Positions 53,610 to 62,368 of a stretch of DNA of 64,000 nucleotides are shown here, piece by piece. Source of the stretch: an uncultured Micrococcales bacterium (GTDB lineage Bacteria > Actinomycetota > Actinomycetes > Actinomycetales > Microbacteriaceae); NCBI GenBank assembly GCA_913062975.1, contig CAJXZO010000003.1, positions 1 to 64,000 on the forward strand, in the 5' to 3' direction. A program made the position numbers and the translations under genes. The notes below the pieces were generated by a model. That model made no database searches and was not told where the DNA came from. It worked only from the letters and a program-made list of their open reading frames with translations. Each line of letters opens with the position of its first letter. The first letter of the stretch is position 1.

Positions 53610-55589
53610 CTAAACCTGCTCCCTGCTTGCTACTGCATCCATAATTTCTTCCACAGCCTGTTCCAACTTGATTCCATTGCGCTGTGTTCCATCGCGGTAT
53701 CTAAAGCTCACTGCGGACTCTGCCTCATCGCTATCGCCCGCTATCACAATGAATGGAATTTTGGACATGGTGTGGTTTCGAATCTTTTTCTGCATGCGCT
53801 CATCGCTCAGGTCAACCTCAACCCTTATGCCCTGCTCTTTGAGGGTGTCTGCAAAATCAAGAAGGTATTCGTGTTGGTTTTCGGTGATTGGCACACAAGC
53901 AACCTGGACCGGGGCCAACCATGGCGGGAAATGACCGGCGTAGTGCTCGGTCAAGACACCGAAGAATCTTTCAATAGAGCCAAAGAGTGCTCGGTGCAAC
54001 ACAATCGGGCGATGTTTCTCGCCATCGCTCCCCACATACTCAAGGTCAAACCTTTCTGGAAGATTGAAATCAAGCTGGATAGTGCTCATCTGCCAGGTTC
54101 TGCCTATAGCGTCTTTGGCTTGAACCGAAATCTTTGGACCATAAAACGCAGCCCCGCCCGGATCGGCAACAAGCTCTAAGCCTGTTGCCGAGGCAACCTT
54201 GCTTAGGGTTTCTGTGGCAAGTTCCCAGGCCTTTGCATCGCCGACGAACTTATCGCCATCATCTCTGCTGCTTAGCTCTAGATAGAAATCATTAAGACCA
54301 TAGTCGCGCAGAAGATCCAGCACGAACTGCAAAACCTTTTCTATCTCTTCAGCCAGTTGTTCCTGAGTCACGAAAAGGTGAGCATCATCCTGAGTCATTC
54401 CCCTGACTCGAGTGAGTCCGTGGACGACACCGCTTTTTTCGTATCTATATACGCTTCCAAATTCGAACATTCTTAGGGGCAATTCGCGATAGCTACGTGA
54501 GCGGGATTTGTAAATCAGAATGTGAAACGGGCAGTTCATTGGTTTCAGGTAATAGTTCTGTCCCTGTTTTTTCAGCTCCCCCTCTTGGTCATATTCCGAA
54601 TCAATATGCATGGGTGGGAACATGCCCTCTGAGTACCACTGCAGGTGGCCACTTATTTCAAAAAGATTCTGCTTGCTGATGTGTGGGGTATAAACAAATT
54701 CATAACCTTCTTCCAGGTGCTTTTTGCGGGAGTAATCCTCCATCACCTGGCGAATGATTCCACCCTTTGGGTGAAAAACAGGTAAACCTGAACCAATCTC
54801 AGATGGGAAGCTGAAAAGGTCTAGCTCTTGACCAAGTTTTCTGTGATCGCGCCTTGCGGCCTCTTCAAGTCTTTCCTTGTATTCAGCCAAGCTTTCAGCA
54901 TCTGGCCAGGCAGTTCCATAAACGCGCTGGAGTGACTGCCTGGATTGATCTCCCAACCAATAGGCAGCGCTCACCCGAGTTAGAGCAAAGCCCTTATCAG
55001 CAATTCTGGTGTTTGGAACATGTGGGCCTCTGCAGAGGTCTTTCCATTTGGTTTCACCATTGCGGTCAATGTTGTCATATATGGTCAACTCTCCCGCATC
55101 AACCTCGACGTTTCCCTCATCTAGGGATTCTGATCTTCTGTCGAGCAATTCAAGCTTGAGAGGTTCAGCAGACATCTCTTCACGTGCCTCAGCCTCACTA
55201 ACCACTCTTCTAGTGAAACGTTGAGATGACTTCACAATTTCCTTCATCCGCTTTTGAATTTTGGCAAGGTCCTGCTCAGTCAAAGGCTCATCAATCATGA
55301 AGTCGTAATAAAATCCATCTTCAATGGGTGGACCAATTCCCAACTTGGCCTCATACAGGTCCTGAACGGCCTGGGCGGCTATGTGGGCAACGCTGTGGCG
55401 AAGAATTCTTAGTCCGGCATCGGAGTCAATGGTGATTGCTGATGTCTGATCGTTTTCTTGAAACTTATAAGCAAGATCTACTTCTTCGCCGTTTACAAAC
55501 ATCGCAATGATGTTTTTATCTGGGAACAGCTCAAAACCATCTCCGCCAGGTTCTAGCGTTACATTTTCACCATCAACTGTTATCTGCAC
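53610..55589 (-). CDS. thrS: Threonyl-tRNA synthetase (GTG start)
   Basis: TGS-like N-terminus, [29 protein letters not shown] and [13 protein letters not shown] motifs. Confidence 0.98.
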   Translation of the reverse strand: MQITVDGENVTLEPGGDGFELFPDKNIIAMFVNGEEVDLAYKFQENDQTSAITIDSDAGLRILRHSVAHIAAQAVQDLYEAKLGIGPPIEDGFYYDFMIDEPLTEQDLAKIQKRMKEIVKSSQRFTRRVVSEAEAREEMSAEPLKLELLDRRSESLDEGNVEVDAGELTIYDNIDRNGETKWKDLCRGPHVPNTRIADKGFALTRVSAAYWLGDQSRQSLQRVYGTAWPDAESLAEYKERLEEAARRDHRKLGQELDLFSFPSEIGSGLPVFHPKGGIIRQVMEDYSRKKHLEEGYEFVYTPHISKQNLFEISGHLQWYSEGMFPPMHIDSEYDQEGELKKQGQNYYLKPMNCPFHILIYKSRSRSYRELPLRMFEFGSVYRYEKSGVVHGLTRVRGMTQDDAHLFVTQEQLAEEIEKVLQFVLDLLRDYGLNDFYLELSSRDDGDKFVGDAKAWELATETLSKVASATGLELVADPGGAAFYGPKISVQAKDAIGRTWQMSTIQLDFNLPERFDLEYVGSDGEKHRPIVLHRALFGSIERFFGVLTEHYAGHFPPWLAPVQVACVPITENQHEYLLDFADTLKEQGIRVEVDLSDERMQKKIRNHTMSKIPFIVIAGDSDEAESAVSFRYRDGTQRNGIKLEQAVEEIMDAVASREQV

Positions 55590-55596
55590 GCCCAGA

Positions 55597-55602
55597 AGTC
55601 TA
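55597..55602 (-). promoter_or_regulatory. Candidate -10 hexamer (TAGACT) 7 nt upstream of the thrS GTG
   Basis: Minus strand TAGACT-TCTGGGC-GTG, leaderless-type spacing; no Shine-Dalgarno in between. Confidence 0.5.
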
Positions 55603-55661
55603 TCTGTTGGTTAGGGGTGGCTAAGTTGAATGAGATGCGATTTGAGGCATTATTAGCTCTC

Positions 55662-56186
55662 ATGAACAAAAAGCTGGACAGCAAACTGAATTGGCTGCGT
55701 GCCGCGGTGCTGGGTGCGAACGATGGAATCGTTAGCGTTGCTGGAGTCCTGATGGGTGTGGTTGGGGCTGGGGTTGGCGACACTGAGGTGCTAATTGCTG
55801 GAATTGCCGCAACAGTTGCTGGTGCGTTTTCTATGGGTGGTGGCGAATATGTATCAGTCAGCGCACAGAAGGACACTGAGGTAAGTCACGGCAGAACCAA
55901 GCACGAAATCACCGCCAATCCCTTCCAGGCTGCCTGGAGTTCTTTTCTAGCTTTTGTTTCCGGTGCTCTGCTACCAATGATTACGGTCGTCATCTTCCCA
56001 ACAGACCTCAGAGTTGCAGCCATCTTGATTGGTGTCTTTGTGGCACTAACTGTCACCGGAGTGCTGGCAGCACTCGTTGGCAAATCAAGCCCCATCAAAG
56101 GCTCAATCAGAATTGTGGTGGTTAGTGTGATCACGATGGTTGTTAGCTACCTCGTCGGTGCAGCCTTCGGCGTAGCTGTGCTTTAA
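55662..56186 (+). CDS. VIT1/CCC1-family membrane protein, short form (start could be upstream at 55617)
   Basis: LNWLRAAVLGANDGIVSVAGVLMGV, AGAFSMGGGEYVSVSAQKDTE and C-terminal TM pair. Confidence 0.88.
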   Translation: MNKKLDSKLNWLRAAVLGANDGIVSVAGVLMGVVGAGVGDTEVLIAGIAATVAGAFSMGGGEYVSVSAQKDTEVSHGRTKHEITANPFQAAWSSFLAFVSGALLPMITVVIFPTDLRVAAILIGVFVALTVTGVLAALVGKSSPIKGSIRIVVVSVITMVVSYLVGAAFGVAVL

Positions 56187-56189
56187 ACA

Positions 56190-56195
56190 GTAGAC
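56190..56195 (+). promoter_or_regulatory. Candidate -10 hexamer (TAGACT) 7 nt upstream of the mqo start
   Basis: TAGACT-TTATCAA-like spacing to GTG/ATG at 56203/56206; no Shine-Dalgarno in between. Confidence 0.45.
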
Positions 56196-56202
56196 TTATC
56201 AA

Positions 56203-57672
56203 GTGATGGATCAAACACCCAGGTATGACTATGTGCTGATTGGCGCTGGGATAATGAGTGCCACCTACGGCATTTATCTGAAACTTCTGAAGCCTGAGCT
56301 AAACATTGCCATCATCGAGCGCTTGGACTCGCCAGCCATGGAATCAAGTGATGTTTGGAATAACGCCGGCACCGGGCACGCAGCACTGTGTGAACTGAAC
56401 TACATGCCAGACAGCACCGATGGTTCACTCCCCTCCCCCAAAAAAGCAATTGACATCAACGAGCAATTCGTGTTTTCAAGGCAGTTGTGGTCCTATTTCG
56501 TGCAACAGGGAATCCTTGATGATCCTAAGACATTCATCAACTCCGTTCCACATATGACATTCGTTCGAGGTGCAAAAGACGTTGACTATCTGCGCAGACG
56601 CCATCGTGTTCTCAAGGACGAGCCGTTGTTTGAAGGCATGGAATACAGCGAGGATTTCTCCCAAATCAGTCAGTGGACACCACTATTGATTGAAGGTCGT
56701 GACGACGAGGTCATTGCCGCCACAAAAATAGACAGCGGAACAGATGTAGACTACGGCGAGATGACCCGCCAAATGATTCACTGGCTGGAAGAAAATGGCG
56801 TTGAGCTGATCACCAACACCGATGTCTCCAGACTCAGGAAACTGCAAGACGGTGGCTGGGAGATCAAAACCAAAAACCCCAGAAATATATATTTCGCTGC
56901 AAACAAGGTATTTGTGGGTGCCGGCGGTTATGCATTGAAGATGTTGCAATCGGCGGGGATTGAGGAAGCCAAAGGCTATGGAACTTTCCCCGTAAGCGGT
57001 CACTTCCTAAGAACGGATAACCCAGAAATCGTGAAGCAGCACTGGGCAAAGGTTTACTCCCAGGCTGCAGTTGGAGCACCGCCAATGAGTGTTCCACACC
57101 TTGACACCCGACTCGTAAACGGACAGCCATCTTTGCTGTTTGGTCCTTTTGCCGGGTTTAATTTGAAATTTTTGAAATCTGGATCCTTCCTTGATCTTCC
57201 GATGAGCATCCGCCCAGCGAACCTCATCCCCTATATTTCGGTCGCGGTTAACAATCTTGGGCTTCTGAAATACCTGATCACTGAGATTTTGAAATCTAAG
57301 AAGAAGAAATTTGAGGGTCTTCGTGAATTTGTTCCAGCGGCCAGAGAAGAGGACTGGGAGCTATACGAGGCTGGACAGCGCGCCCAGGTGATTGCACCCA
57401 AGGGAAAGCTTGGAACGCTTCAGTTTGGAACACAAGTTATAAGCGCATCAGATAAAACCATTGCAGGACTCTTGGGGGCTTCACCCGGAGCAAGCGTTTC
57501 GGCGAAAGTGATGATGGATGTCCTCAGCCAACTTGAACCAGAAATGGTAAAAGCCAACACGGAAGAAATAAGAAAAATGGTTCCAAGCTTCCAAAAGCCA
57601 GTTAATTCTGACTCAACATTGGCAAAAAAGATTTTGCAAGATACCGCGAAAGCCTTAGACCTCACCAAGTAG
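56203..57672 (+). CDS. mqo: Malate:quinone oxidoreductase (GTG at 56203 or ATG at 56206)
   Basis: DYVLIGAGIMSATYGIYLKLLKPELNIAIIERLDSPAMESSDVWNNAGTGHAALCELNY and LLGASPGASVSAKVMMDVL motifs. Confidence 0.97.
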   Translation: MMDQTPRYDYVLIGAGIMSATYGIYLKLLKPELNIAIIERLDSPAMESSDVWNNAGTGHAALCELNYMPDSTDGSLPSPKKAIDINEQFVFSRQLWSYFVQQGILDDPKTFINSVPHMTFVRGAKDVDYLRRRHRVLKDEPLFEGMEYSEDFSQISQWTPLLIEGRDDEVIAATKIDSGTDVDYGEMTRQMIHWLEENGVELITNTDVSRLRKLQDGGWEIKTKNPRNIYFAANKVFVGAGGYALKMLQSAGIEEAKGYGTFPVSGHFLRTDNPEIVKQHWAKVYSQAAVGAPPMSVPHLDTRLVNGQPSLLFGPFAGFNLKFLKSGSFLDLPMSIRPANLIPYISVAVNNLGLLKYLITEILKSKKKKFEGLREFVPAAREEDWELYEAGQRAQVIAPKGKLGTLQFGTQVISASDKTIAGLLGASPGASVSAKVMMDVLSQLEPEMVKANTEEIRKMVPSFQKPVNSDSTLAKKILQDTAKALDLTK

Positions 57673-57673
57673 T

Positions 57674-57748
57674 TGGTGGGCGATACTGGGTTCGAACCAG
57701 TGACCTCTTCCGTGTCAGGGAAGCGCGCTACCACTGCGCCAATCGCCC
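57674..57748 (-). tRNA. tRNA-Val (anticodon GAC), 3' CCA encoded
   Basis: Reverse complement GGGCGATTGGCGCAGTGGTAGCGCGCTTCCCTGACACGGAAGAGGTCACTGGTTCGAACCCAGTATCGCCCACCA folds as a cloverleaf with GAC anticodon. Confidence 0.95.
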
Positions 57749-57766
57749 TTCTTAGTTTCTCTTGCG

Positions 57767-57837
57767 AGGTGAAGACGGGATTCGAACCCGTGTAGACGGC
57801 TTTGCAGGCCGCTGCCTCGCCTCTCGGCCACTCCACC
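57767..57837 (-). tRNA. tRNA-Cys (anticodon GCA)
   Basis: Reverse complement GGTGGAGTGGCCGAGAGGCGAGGCAGCGGCCTGCAAAGCCGTCTACACGGGTTCGAATCCCGTCTTCACCT; discriminator U as expected for tRNA-Cys. Confidence 0.95.
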
Positions 57838-57869
57838 GTTAGATCAAAAAGCGAAAACTCTCCAATCAG

Positions 57870-57941
57870 AGCGGATGACGAGATTCGAACTCGCGACCCT
57901 CACCTTGGCAAGGTGATGCGCTACCGCTGCGCCACATCCGC
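57870..57941 (-). tRNA. tRNA-Gly (anticodon GCC)
   Basis: Reverse complement GCGGATGTGGCGCAGCGGTAGCGCATCACCTTGCCAAGGTGAGGGTCGCGAGTTCGAATCTCGTCATCCGCT; cloverleaf with GCC anticodon. Confidence 0.95.
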
Positions 57942-58043
57942 ATGCCCTCTTTTGAGTGCTTGGCTATTATGCCACAAAACCAGGAGGTTGTGATTGAACC
58001 AATTGGGGGTTAGGCATATTTTTTAGTTAGTGCTAATCTTATG

Positions 58044-58084
58044 AAGCACAAAGCGGCGGAGCCAGGCTCCGCCGCAAAGTGCTT
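58044..58084. terminator. Strong hairpin between amt and the tRNA cluster (probable amt terminator)
   Basis: AAGCAC-AAA-GCGGCGGAGCC-A-GGCTCCGCCGC-AAA-GTGCTT: perfect 11-bp GC-rich arms, symmetric AAA/AAA internal loop, then 6 more complementary bases. Confidence 0.8.
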
Positions 58085-58090
58085 ATGGCA

Positions 58091-59311
58091 TTACTTTTGT
58101 GACGCGGTGTCCTCGCCGAAGCTGTATGCAGCCTCACCGTGTACCACTACGTCAACTCCAGCGATCTCATCTTCTGATGTCACCCTGAAGCCCATTGTCT
58201 TCTCGATTGCAAAACCAAGGATCAAAGCAACCACAAAGCTGTATGCAAGCACACCGAAGGCGGCGATTGCCTGAACAACTAGTTGACCGAAGTCACCACC
58301 GGTGAACAATCCGGTGTCGATTGCGAAAAATCCGAGGTAAAGGGTTCCCACCATTCCGGCTACCAGGTGGATACCAACTACATCGAGGGAGTCGTCATAG
58401 CCAAGCTTGAATTTCAGTTCAATTGCGTAGGCACTGATTGCACCGGCAATTACACCAAGAAGAAGAGCAAAGCCTGGGGTTACGTTGGCACATGCTGGTG
58501 TAATTGCTACTAGACCTGAAACCGCACCGCTGGCTGCACCAACACTTGTTGCCTTACCTTCCTTGAACTTCTCAACTACCAACCAACCCAAGATGGCGGC
58601 TGCAGTTGCACCCAAGGTGTTTACAGTGATTAGTCCAGCGTTAGCCATTCCATTGGCAAACTCCGCTCCAACGTTGAATCCGAACCAACCGAACCAGAGA
58701 AGTGCTGCACCTAGAAGCACCAAAGGCACTGAGTGTGGCTGCATGATGCCCTTTGAGAACCCAAAGCGCTTACCCAAAACAATTGACAGCGCCAATGCCG
58801 CAGCACCCGCGTTGACGTGGACGGCAGTTCCACCCGCGTAGTCAATTACCTCTGGCAGACCCAAAGCTGTTCCCAGCTCCATGATCCATCCGCCACCCCA
58901 GACCCATGCGGCAACTGGGAAGTAAACAAGTGTCGACCAAATTCCTGCAAACACCATCCATGCACCAAATTTCGCACGGTCAGCAATTGCACCAGAAATA
59001 AGAGCGACAGTAATAATTGCAAATGTTGCACCGAATGCCGCACCAATCAGATCTTCATTTCCAAGACCCTCAAGTCCGAATGATGCAAATGGGTTACCAC
59101 TGAAGTCATATGGATTCTCCACGGCGGACATGCTAAATCCGTAGAGCACCCACAGGACCGAAATCAGTGCCAATGAGCCGAAACTCATCATCATCATGCT
59201 GACAACACTCTTTGCCTTCACCAATCCTCCATAGAAGAAGGCCAGACCGGGAGTCATAAGTAATACAAGTGCGGTCGCGGTGACCGCCCAGCTGAATTCG
59301 CCAGTATCCAT
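58091..59311 (-). CDS. amt: Ammonium transporter (start trimmed to MDTGEFSWAVTATALVLL)
   Basis: LLMTPGLAFFYGGLVKAKSVVSMMMMSF, YFPVAAWVWGGGW, DYAGGTAVHVNAG and WFGWFGFNVGAEF motifs. Confidence 0.97.
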   Translation of the reverse strand: MDTGEFSWAVTATALVLLMTPGLAFFYGGLVKAKSVVSMMMMSFGSLALISVLWVLYGFSMSAVENPYDFSGNPFASFGLEGLGNEDLIGAAFGATFAIITVALISGAIADRAKFGAWMVFAGIWSTLVYFPVAAWVWGGGWIMELGTALGLPEVIDYAGGTAVHVNAGAAALALSIVLGKRFGFSKGIMQPHSVPLVLLGAALLWFGWFGFNVGAEFANGMANAGLITVNTLGATAAAILGWLVVEKFKEGKATSVGAASGAVSGLVAITPACANVTPGFALLLGVIAGAISAYAIELKFKLGYDDSLDVVGIHLVAGMVGTLYLGFFAIDTGLFTGGDFGQLVVQAIAAFGVLAYSFVVALILGFAIEKTMGFRVTSEDEIAGVDVVVHGEAAYSFGEDTASQK

Positions 59312-59362
59312 AAGATTTCCTTTCCAAGAATATTTCTCGTGGCTTAATAGTCGACCTTTGGT

Positions 59363-59400
59363 GTTACAGGCGATGGTTAGAAATGTTTCAACCATGTAAA
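59363..59400 (-). promoter_or_regulatory. Candidate GlnR-type box upstream of amt
   Basis: Minus strand TTTAC-n6-GAAAC-n6-AACCA-n6-GTAAC: four 5-nt half-sites at exact 11-bp periodicity, resembling GTnAC-n6-GAAAC repeats; a TATTAA -10-like hexamer lies just downstream (59344-59349). Confidence 0.55.
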
Positions 59401-59497
59401 AAAAATATTGGACAAATTATCGAGTGAGAAAGCCCAAATTCCAGCGAAACAGCAGGTCTGCTATCTAACTGCACATGGTTGGTTTAGTGCAAACACA

Positions 59498-60499
59498 CTA
59501 AGAAAAATGAAGTGTTCGGGAACTGAGAGCAGATATCCGAGAAACACTGCGCATATATTTCTTGCGATAACCACCAGCAATCATCTCATCGGTGAAGATG
59601 TCGGTCAGCGGCAAATCACCACTTGACCTGACAGGTATCTGGAGTTCGTAGGCTCGATCTATAAAGCTCACGAAGCGCAGGGCTTCCACCTGATCGTGAA
59701 GCTTATGCACATCTGTCAGCAGGATTCCCTGAAGGCCTTTTAGCAAATATCTATACTTCGTCGGATGCAGTGTTCCTAGATGTTTCAGCACAGCAGGAAA
59801 GCTGTCCAAAGAGACCCCCTCTGCTGTTAGCTTTAGAAGCTCAGAATCATCGAGTAACTCACTGTGTGCATCTATGTCGCGATGACGATAATCTTCACCG
59901 TCAACGCCGACAATCTTGAATCTTTCTCCCAGCCCCTGAATCTCACGCTTGAAATCCTCAGCTGCGAATCGCCCCTCCCCCAAGGCGTTGGGTGGTGTAT
60001 TCGAAGTCGCTGCAAATTTCACTCCACCTGCAGACAGTTCTTTCAAGAGTCTGGACATGATCATTGTGTCGCCTGGGTCATCTAGCTCGAATTCATCAAT
60101 GCACACCAACTCATACTTGAACAATCGCTTGACCATTTCCTGAAAACCTAGATAGCCAGTGATGGCGGTTAGATCTAAAAAGGCTCCGAAAACCTTAGGT
60201 CCTTTGTATTGGTGCCAAATGCCTGCCAACAGATGTGTCTTGCCAACTCCAAATCCACCATCCAGATAGATGCCCGGATAGGACTGTTTCTTGCCAAGTA
60301 GTCGTTTTCTGCCACTGAGAAAACTCTTAGCTTCACTCACCGCCTGCGCCTGCGATGGATAGCGAGAATCTGGTCTGTAACTAGCGAAGGTTGCATGTTC
60401 GAATTCTGGGGGTGGAACCAAGTCTGCTATCAGCGTATCTGCGGAAACAGTTGGAGATATTTTCACCAGGGATGCCCCAGAGTGAGATGATTGTTTCAT
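59498..60499 (-). CDS. zapE: Cell division protein ZapE / AFG1-like ATPase
   Basis: GIYLDGGFGVGKTHLLAGIWH, VCIDEFELDDPGDTMIMSRLL and FVSFIDRAYELQIPV motifs. Confidence 0.93.
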   Translation of the reverse strand: MKQSSHSGASLVKISPTVSADTLIADLVPPPEFEHATFASYRPDSRYPSQAQAVSEAKSFLSGRKRLLGKKQSYPGIYLDGGFGVGKTHLLAGIWHQYKGPKVFGAFLDLTAITGYLGFQEMVKRLFKYELVCIDEFELDDPGDTMIMSRLLKELSAGGVKFAATSNTPPNALGEGRFAAEDFKREIQGLGERFKIVGVDGEDYRHRDIDAHSELLDDSELLKLTAEGVSLDSFPAVLKHLGTLHPTKYRYLLKGLQGILLTDVHKLHDQVEALRFVSFIDRAYELQIPVRSSGDLPLTDIFTDEMIAGGYRKKYMRSVSRISALSSRTLHFS

Positions 60500-60521
60500 T
60501 AAATACCTTCGAATTAACTAA

Positions 60522-60527
60522 AGTCTA
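60522..60527 (-). promoter_or_regulatory. Candidate -10 hexamer (TAGACT) for zapE
   Basis: Minus strand TAGACT in the 49-bp zapE/sseA divergent spacer, with GAAGG Shine-Dalgarno further downstream. Confidence 0.4.
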
Positions 60528-60548
60528 GCGACCTAGGACGGATTAGAT

Positions 60549-61433
60549 ATGAATCTTGATTCAAGTGAAAAAATTGCAGGCTATGCGCACCCAGAAGCTT
60601 TGGTCTCAACTCAATGGGTAGCTGAAAATCTTGGTAAACACGGAATCACCCTGGTTGAGAGCAATGAGGACATCTTGCTTTATGAAACCGGGCACATCGA
60701 GGGGGCGGTAAAGCTTGACTGGCACACAGAACTAAACCACCCGCTGAGGCGCGACTACCTTGAGCCAGAGCAGTTCGCCGAACTGATGAGCAGAAAAGGT
60801 ATCTCTAGGGAAGACACCGTTGTTATCTATGGAGACCGCTCTAACTGGTGGGCAACATACGCTTTCTGGGTATTCAAGTTATTTGGCCACGAGGATGTTC
60901 GCATCATGGATGGTGGCAGGGCACTGTGGATCAGTGAGGGCAGAGAACTAACCAAAGAGATTCCCGAGGGAACAACCGAGTATCCAGTGGTTTCCAGAAG
61001 GGACTCTGAAATCCGTGCCTTCCGCGACGAAGTTTTGAACCACCTCGGCAAGCCATTGATTGATGTTCGAAGCTTTCCCGAATACACCGGGGAGAGACTA
61101 CACATGGCGGATTTCCCGAATGAGGGTGCGACAGTTGGTGGTCACATTCCAACAGCCCACAGCATTCCCTGGTCCACAGCAACAGCAGAGGATGAAACTT
61201 TTTTGCCTAAAGCTGAACTGGAGCAGATCTATATTGAAAAAACTGGTTTCAGCAAAGATGCAGACTTCATTGCCTACTGTCGTATTGGCGAAAGAAGCAG
61301 CCACACCTGGTTTGTTTTGAAATACCTTTTGGGTCTGAGCTCTGTCAAAAATTACGATGGAAGCTGGACCGAATGGGGTAACCTGGTTGGCGTTCCAATT
61401 GCCAAGGGAGAATTACCTGGAGAGGCCGCTTGA
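60549..61433 (+). CDS. sseA: Thiosulfate sulfurtransferase (two rhodanese domains)
   Basis: [33 protein letters not shown] and catalytic [23 protein letters not shown]. Confidence 0.95.
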   Translation: MNLDSSEKIAGYAHPEALVSTQWVAENLGKHGITLVESNEDILLYETGHIEGAVKLDWHTELNHPLRRDYLEPEQFAELMSRKGISREDTVVIYGDRSNWWATYAFWVFKLFGHEDVRIMDGGRALWISEGRELTKEIPEGTTEYPVVSRRDSEIRAFRDEVLNHLGKPLIDVRSFPEYTGERLHMADFPNEGATVGGHIPTAHSIPWSTATAEDETFLPKAELEQIYIEKTGFSKDADFIAYCRIGERSSHTWFVLKYLLGLSSVKNYDGSWTEWGNLVGVPIAKGELPGEAA

Positions 61434-61837
61434 GTGGTAACGAAGTAATCGACAATTTCACTCTTCTGCCGGAGGCAGAGAGGCTAAATATGCTACTGGA
61501 GTATTCAGAGGCATTACCGGCAGTGCCAGAAGAGCATGACGGATTTGATTTCGAACGAGTCGAGGAATGTCAATCACCTGTCTATTTGGCGGTTGAGGTT
61601 GATAACGGCAAAGTGAGTCTTTTTTTTGATGCTCCCCGAGAAGCCCCCACCACCAGGGGCTTTGCATCAGTGCTGCATTCTGCTCTAGATCAATCAAGTG
61701 TTGAAGAGGTCATAAACTTCGATGACTCTTTTCCAGACAAGCTAGGCATTGCCCACCTCATCTCCCCCCTTCGCATGAGGGGCATCAGAGGAATGATTGG
61801 GCGCATAAAGAGACTCACAAGAGAATTGAGTGAGTAA
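61430..61837 (+). CDS. SufE-family protein
   Basis: [18 protein letters not shown] and catalytic-Cys region [15 protein letters not shown]; overlaps the sseA stop. Confidence 0.9.
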   Translation: MSGNEVIDNFTLLPEAERLNMLLEYSEALPAVPEEHDGFDFERVEECQSPVYLAVEVDNGKVSLFFDAPREAPTTRGFASVLHSALDQSSVEEVINFDDSFPDKLGIAHLISPLRMRGIRGMIGRIKRLTRELSE

Positions 61838-62339
61838 CTCCCCCAATTTGCTATCCAAACTGGATAGCAGTGTTTTACTCATGGTGTTCGAGTTGGAACA
61901 CGGATTCTCAATTGATGGGAAATCAGCACAACTTGGTGGTGCTTACGACCGAGAGCTAATTGTTGCACTGAGACAATGGGCTCAAATCATTGTCACCACC
62001 GTGAAAACAGCGGAGGCTGAAGCCTACGTTCAACCAAAAAAGCCTCTTGTTTTGCTAAGCAGACAAGGATCTGGGGCTGAGTGGCTAGAAGCAAGCAGGC
62101 TTGACTGGTCGCAACCAAGCTTTGAAGATGCGATTGCAAACAAAAAAGTACTTTACGAAACAGGCTTGAGTTCATCCAGAGAGCTAATCAGCTTGGGTTT
62201 TATAAGGCAGGTCCTAATTCACCATGACAAGCCAGAATTCCACCCAGAGGAGCATATGAAGTTTGGTTTAGATCACATTGCCACAGAGCCTTACTACAAT
62301 CGTCACATTTCGCTATTTCAGCGGCGTGGCAGAGAATAG
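61830..62339 (+). CDS. Small dihydrofolate-reductase/RibD_C-like protein
   Basis: GFSIDGKSAQLGGAYDRELIVALRQWAQIIVTTVKTAEAEAYVQPKKPLVLLSR and ETGLSSSRELISLGFIRQVLI resemble the RibD_C pattern; divergent. Confidence 0.55.
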   Translation: MSNSPNLLSKLDSSVLLMVFELEHGFSIDGKSAQLGGAYDRELIVALRQWAQIIVTTVKTAEAEAYVQPKKPLVLLSRQGSGAEWLEASRLDWSQPSFEDAIANKKVLYETGLSSSRELISLGFIRQVLIHHDKPEFHPEEHMKFGLDHIATEPYYNRHISLFQRRGRE

Positions 62340-62368
62340 AGCTAGCTTGGCAAAACTAGGTTTGTCGA

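Noticed and set aside
55590-55661. T-box riboswitch upstream of thrS
   Set aside because: The gap to the divergent VIT gene is far too short for a T-box, and the -10-like hexamer sits 7 nt from the start codon.
57420-57836. 138-aa minus-strand ORF
   Set aside because: Runs through the tRNA-Cys and tRNA-Val genes and antisense to mqo; spurious.
57674-57941. tRNA cluster as an integration site of a mobile element
   Set aside because: No integrase, no direct repeats of a tRNA 3' end and no foreign-looking genes nearby; flanking genes are ordinary.
59408-59626. 72-aa plus-strand ORF in the amt-zapE region
   Set aside because: Overlaps the zapE 3' end in antisense and has no family resemblance or good start context.
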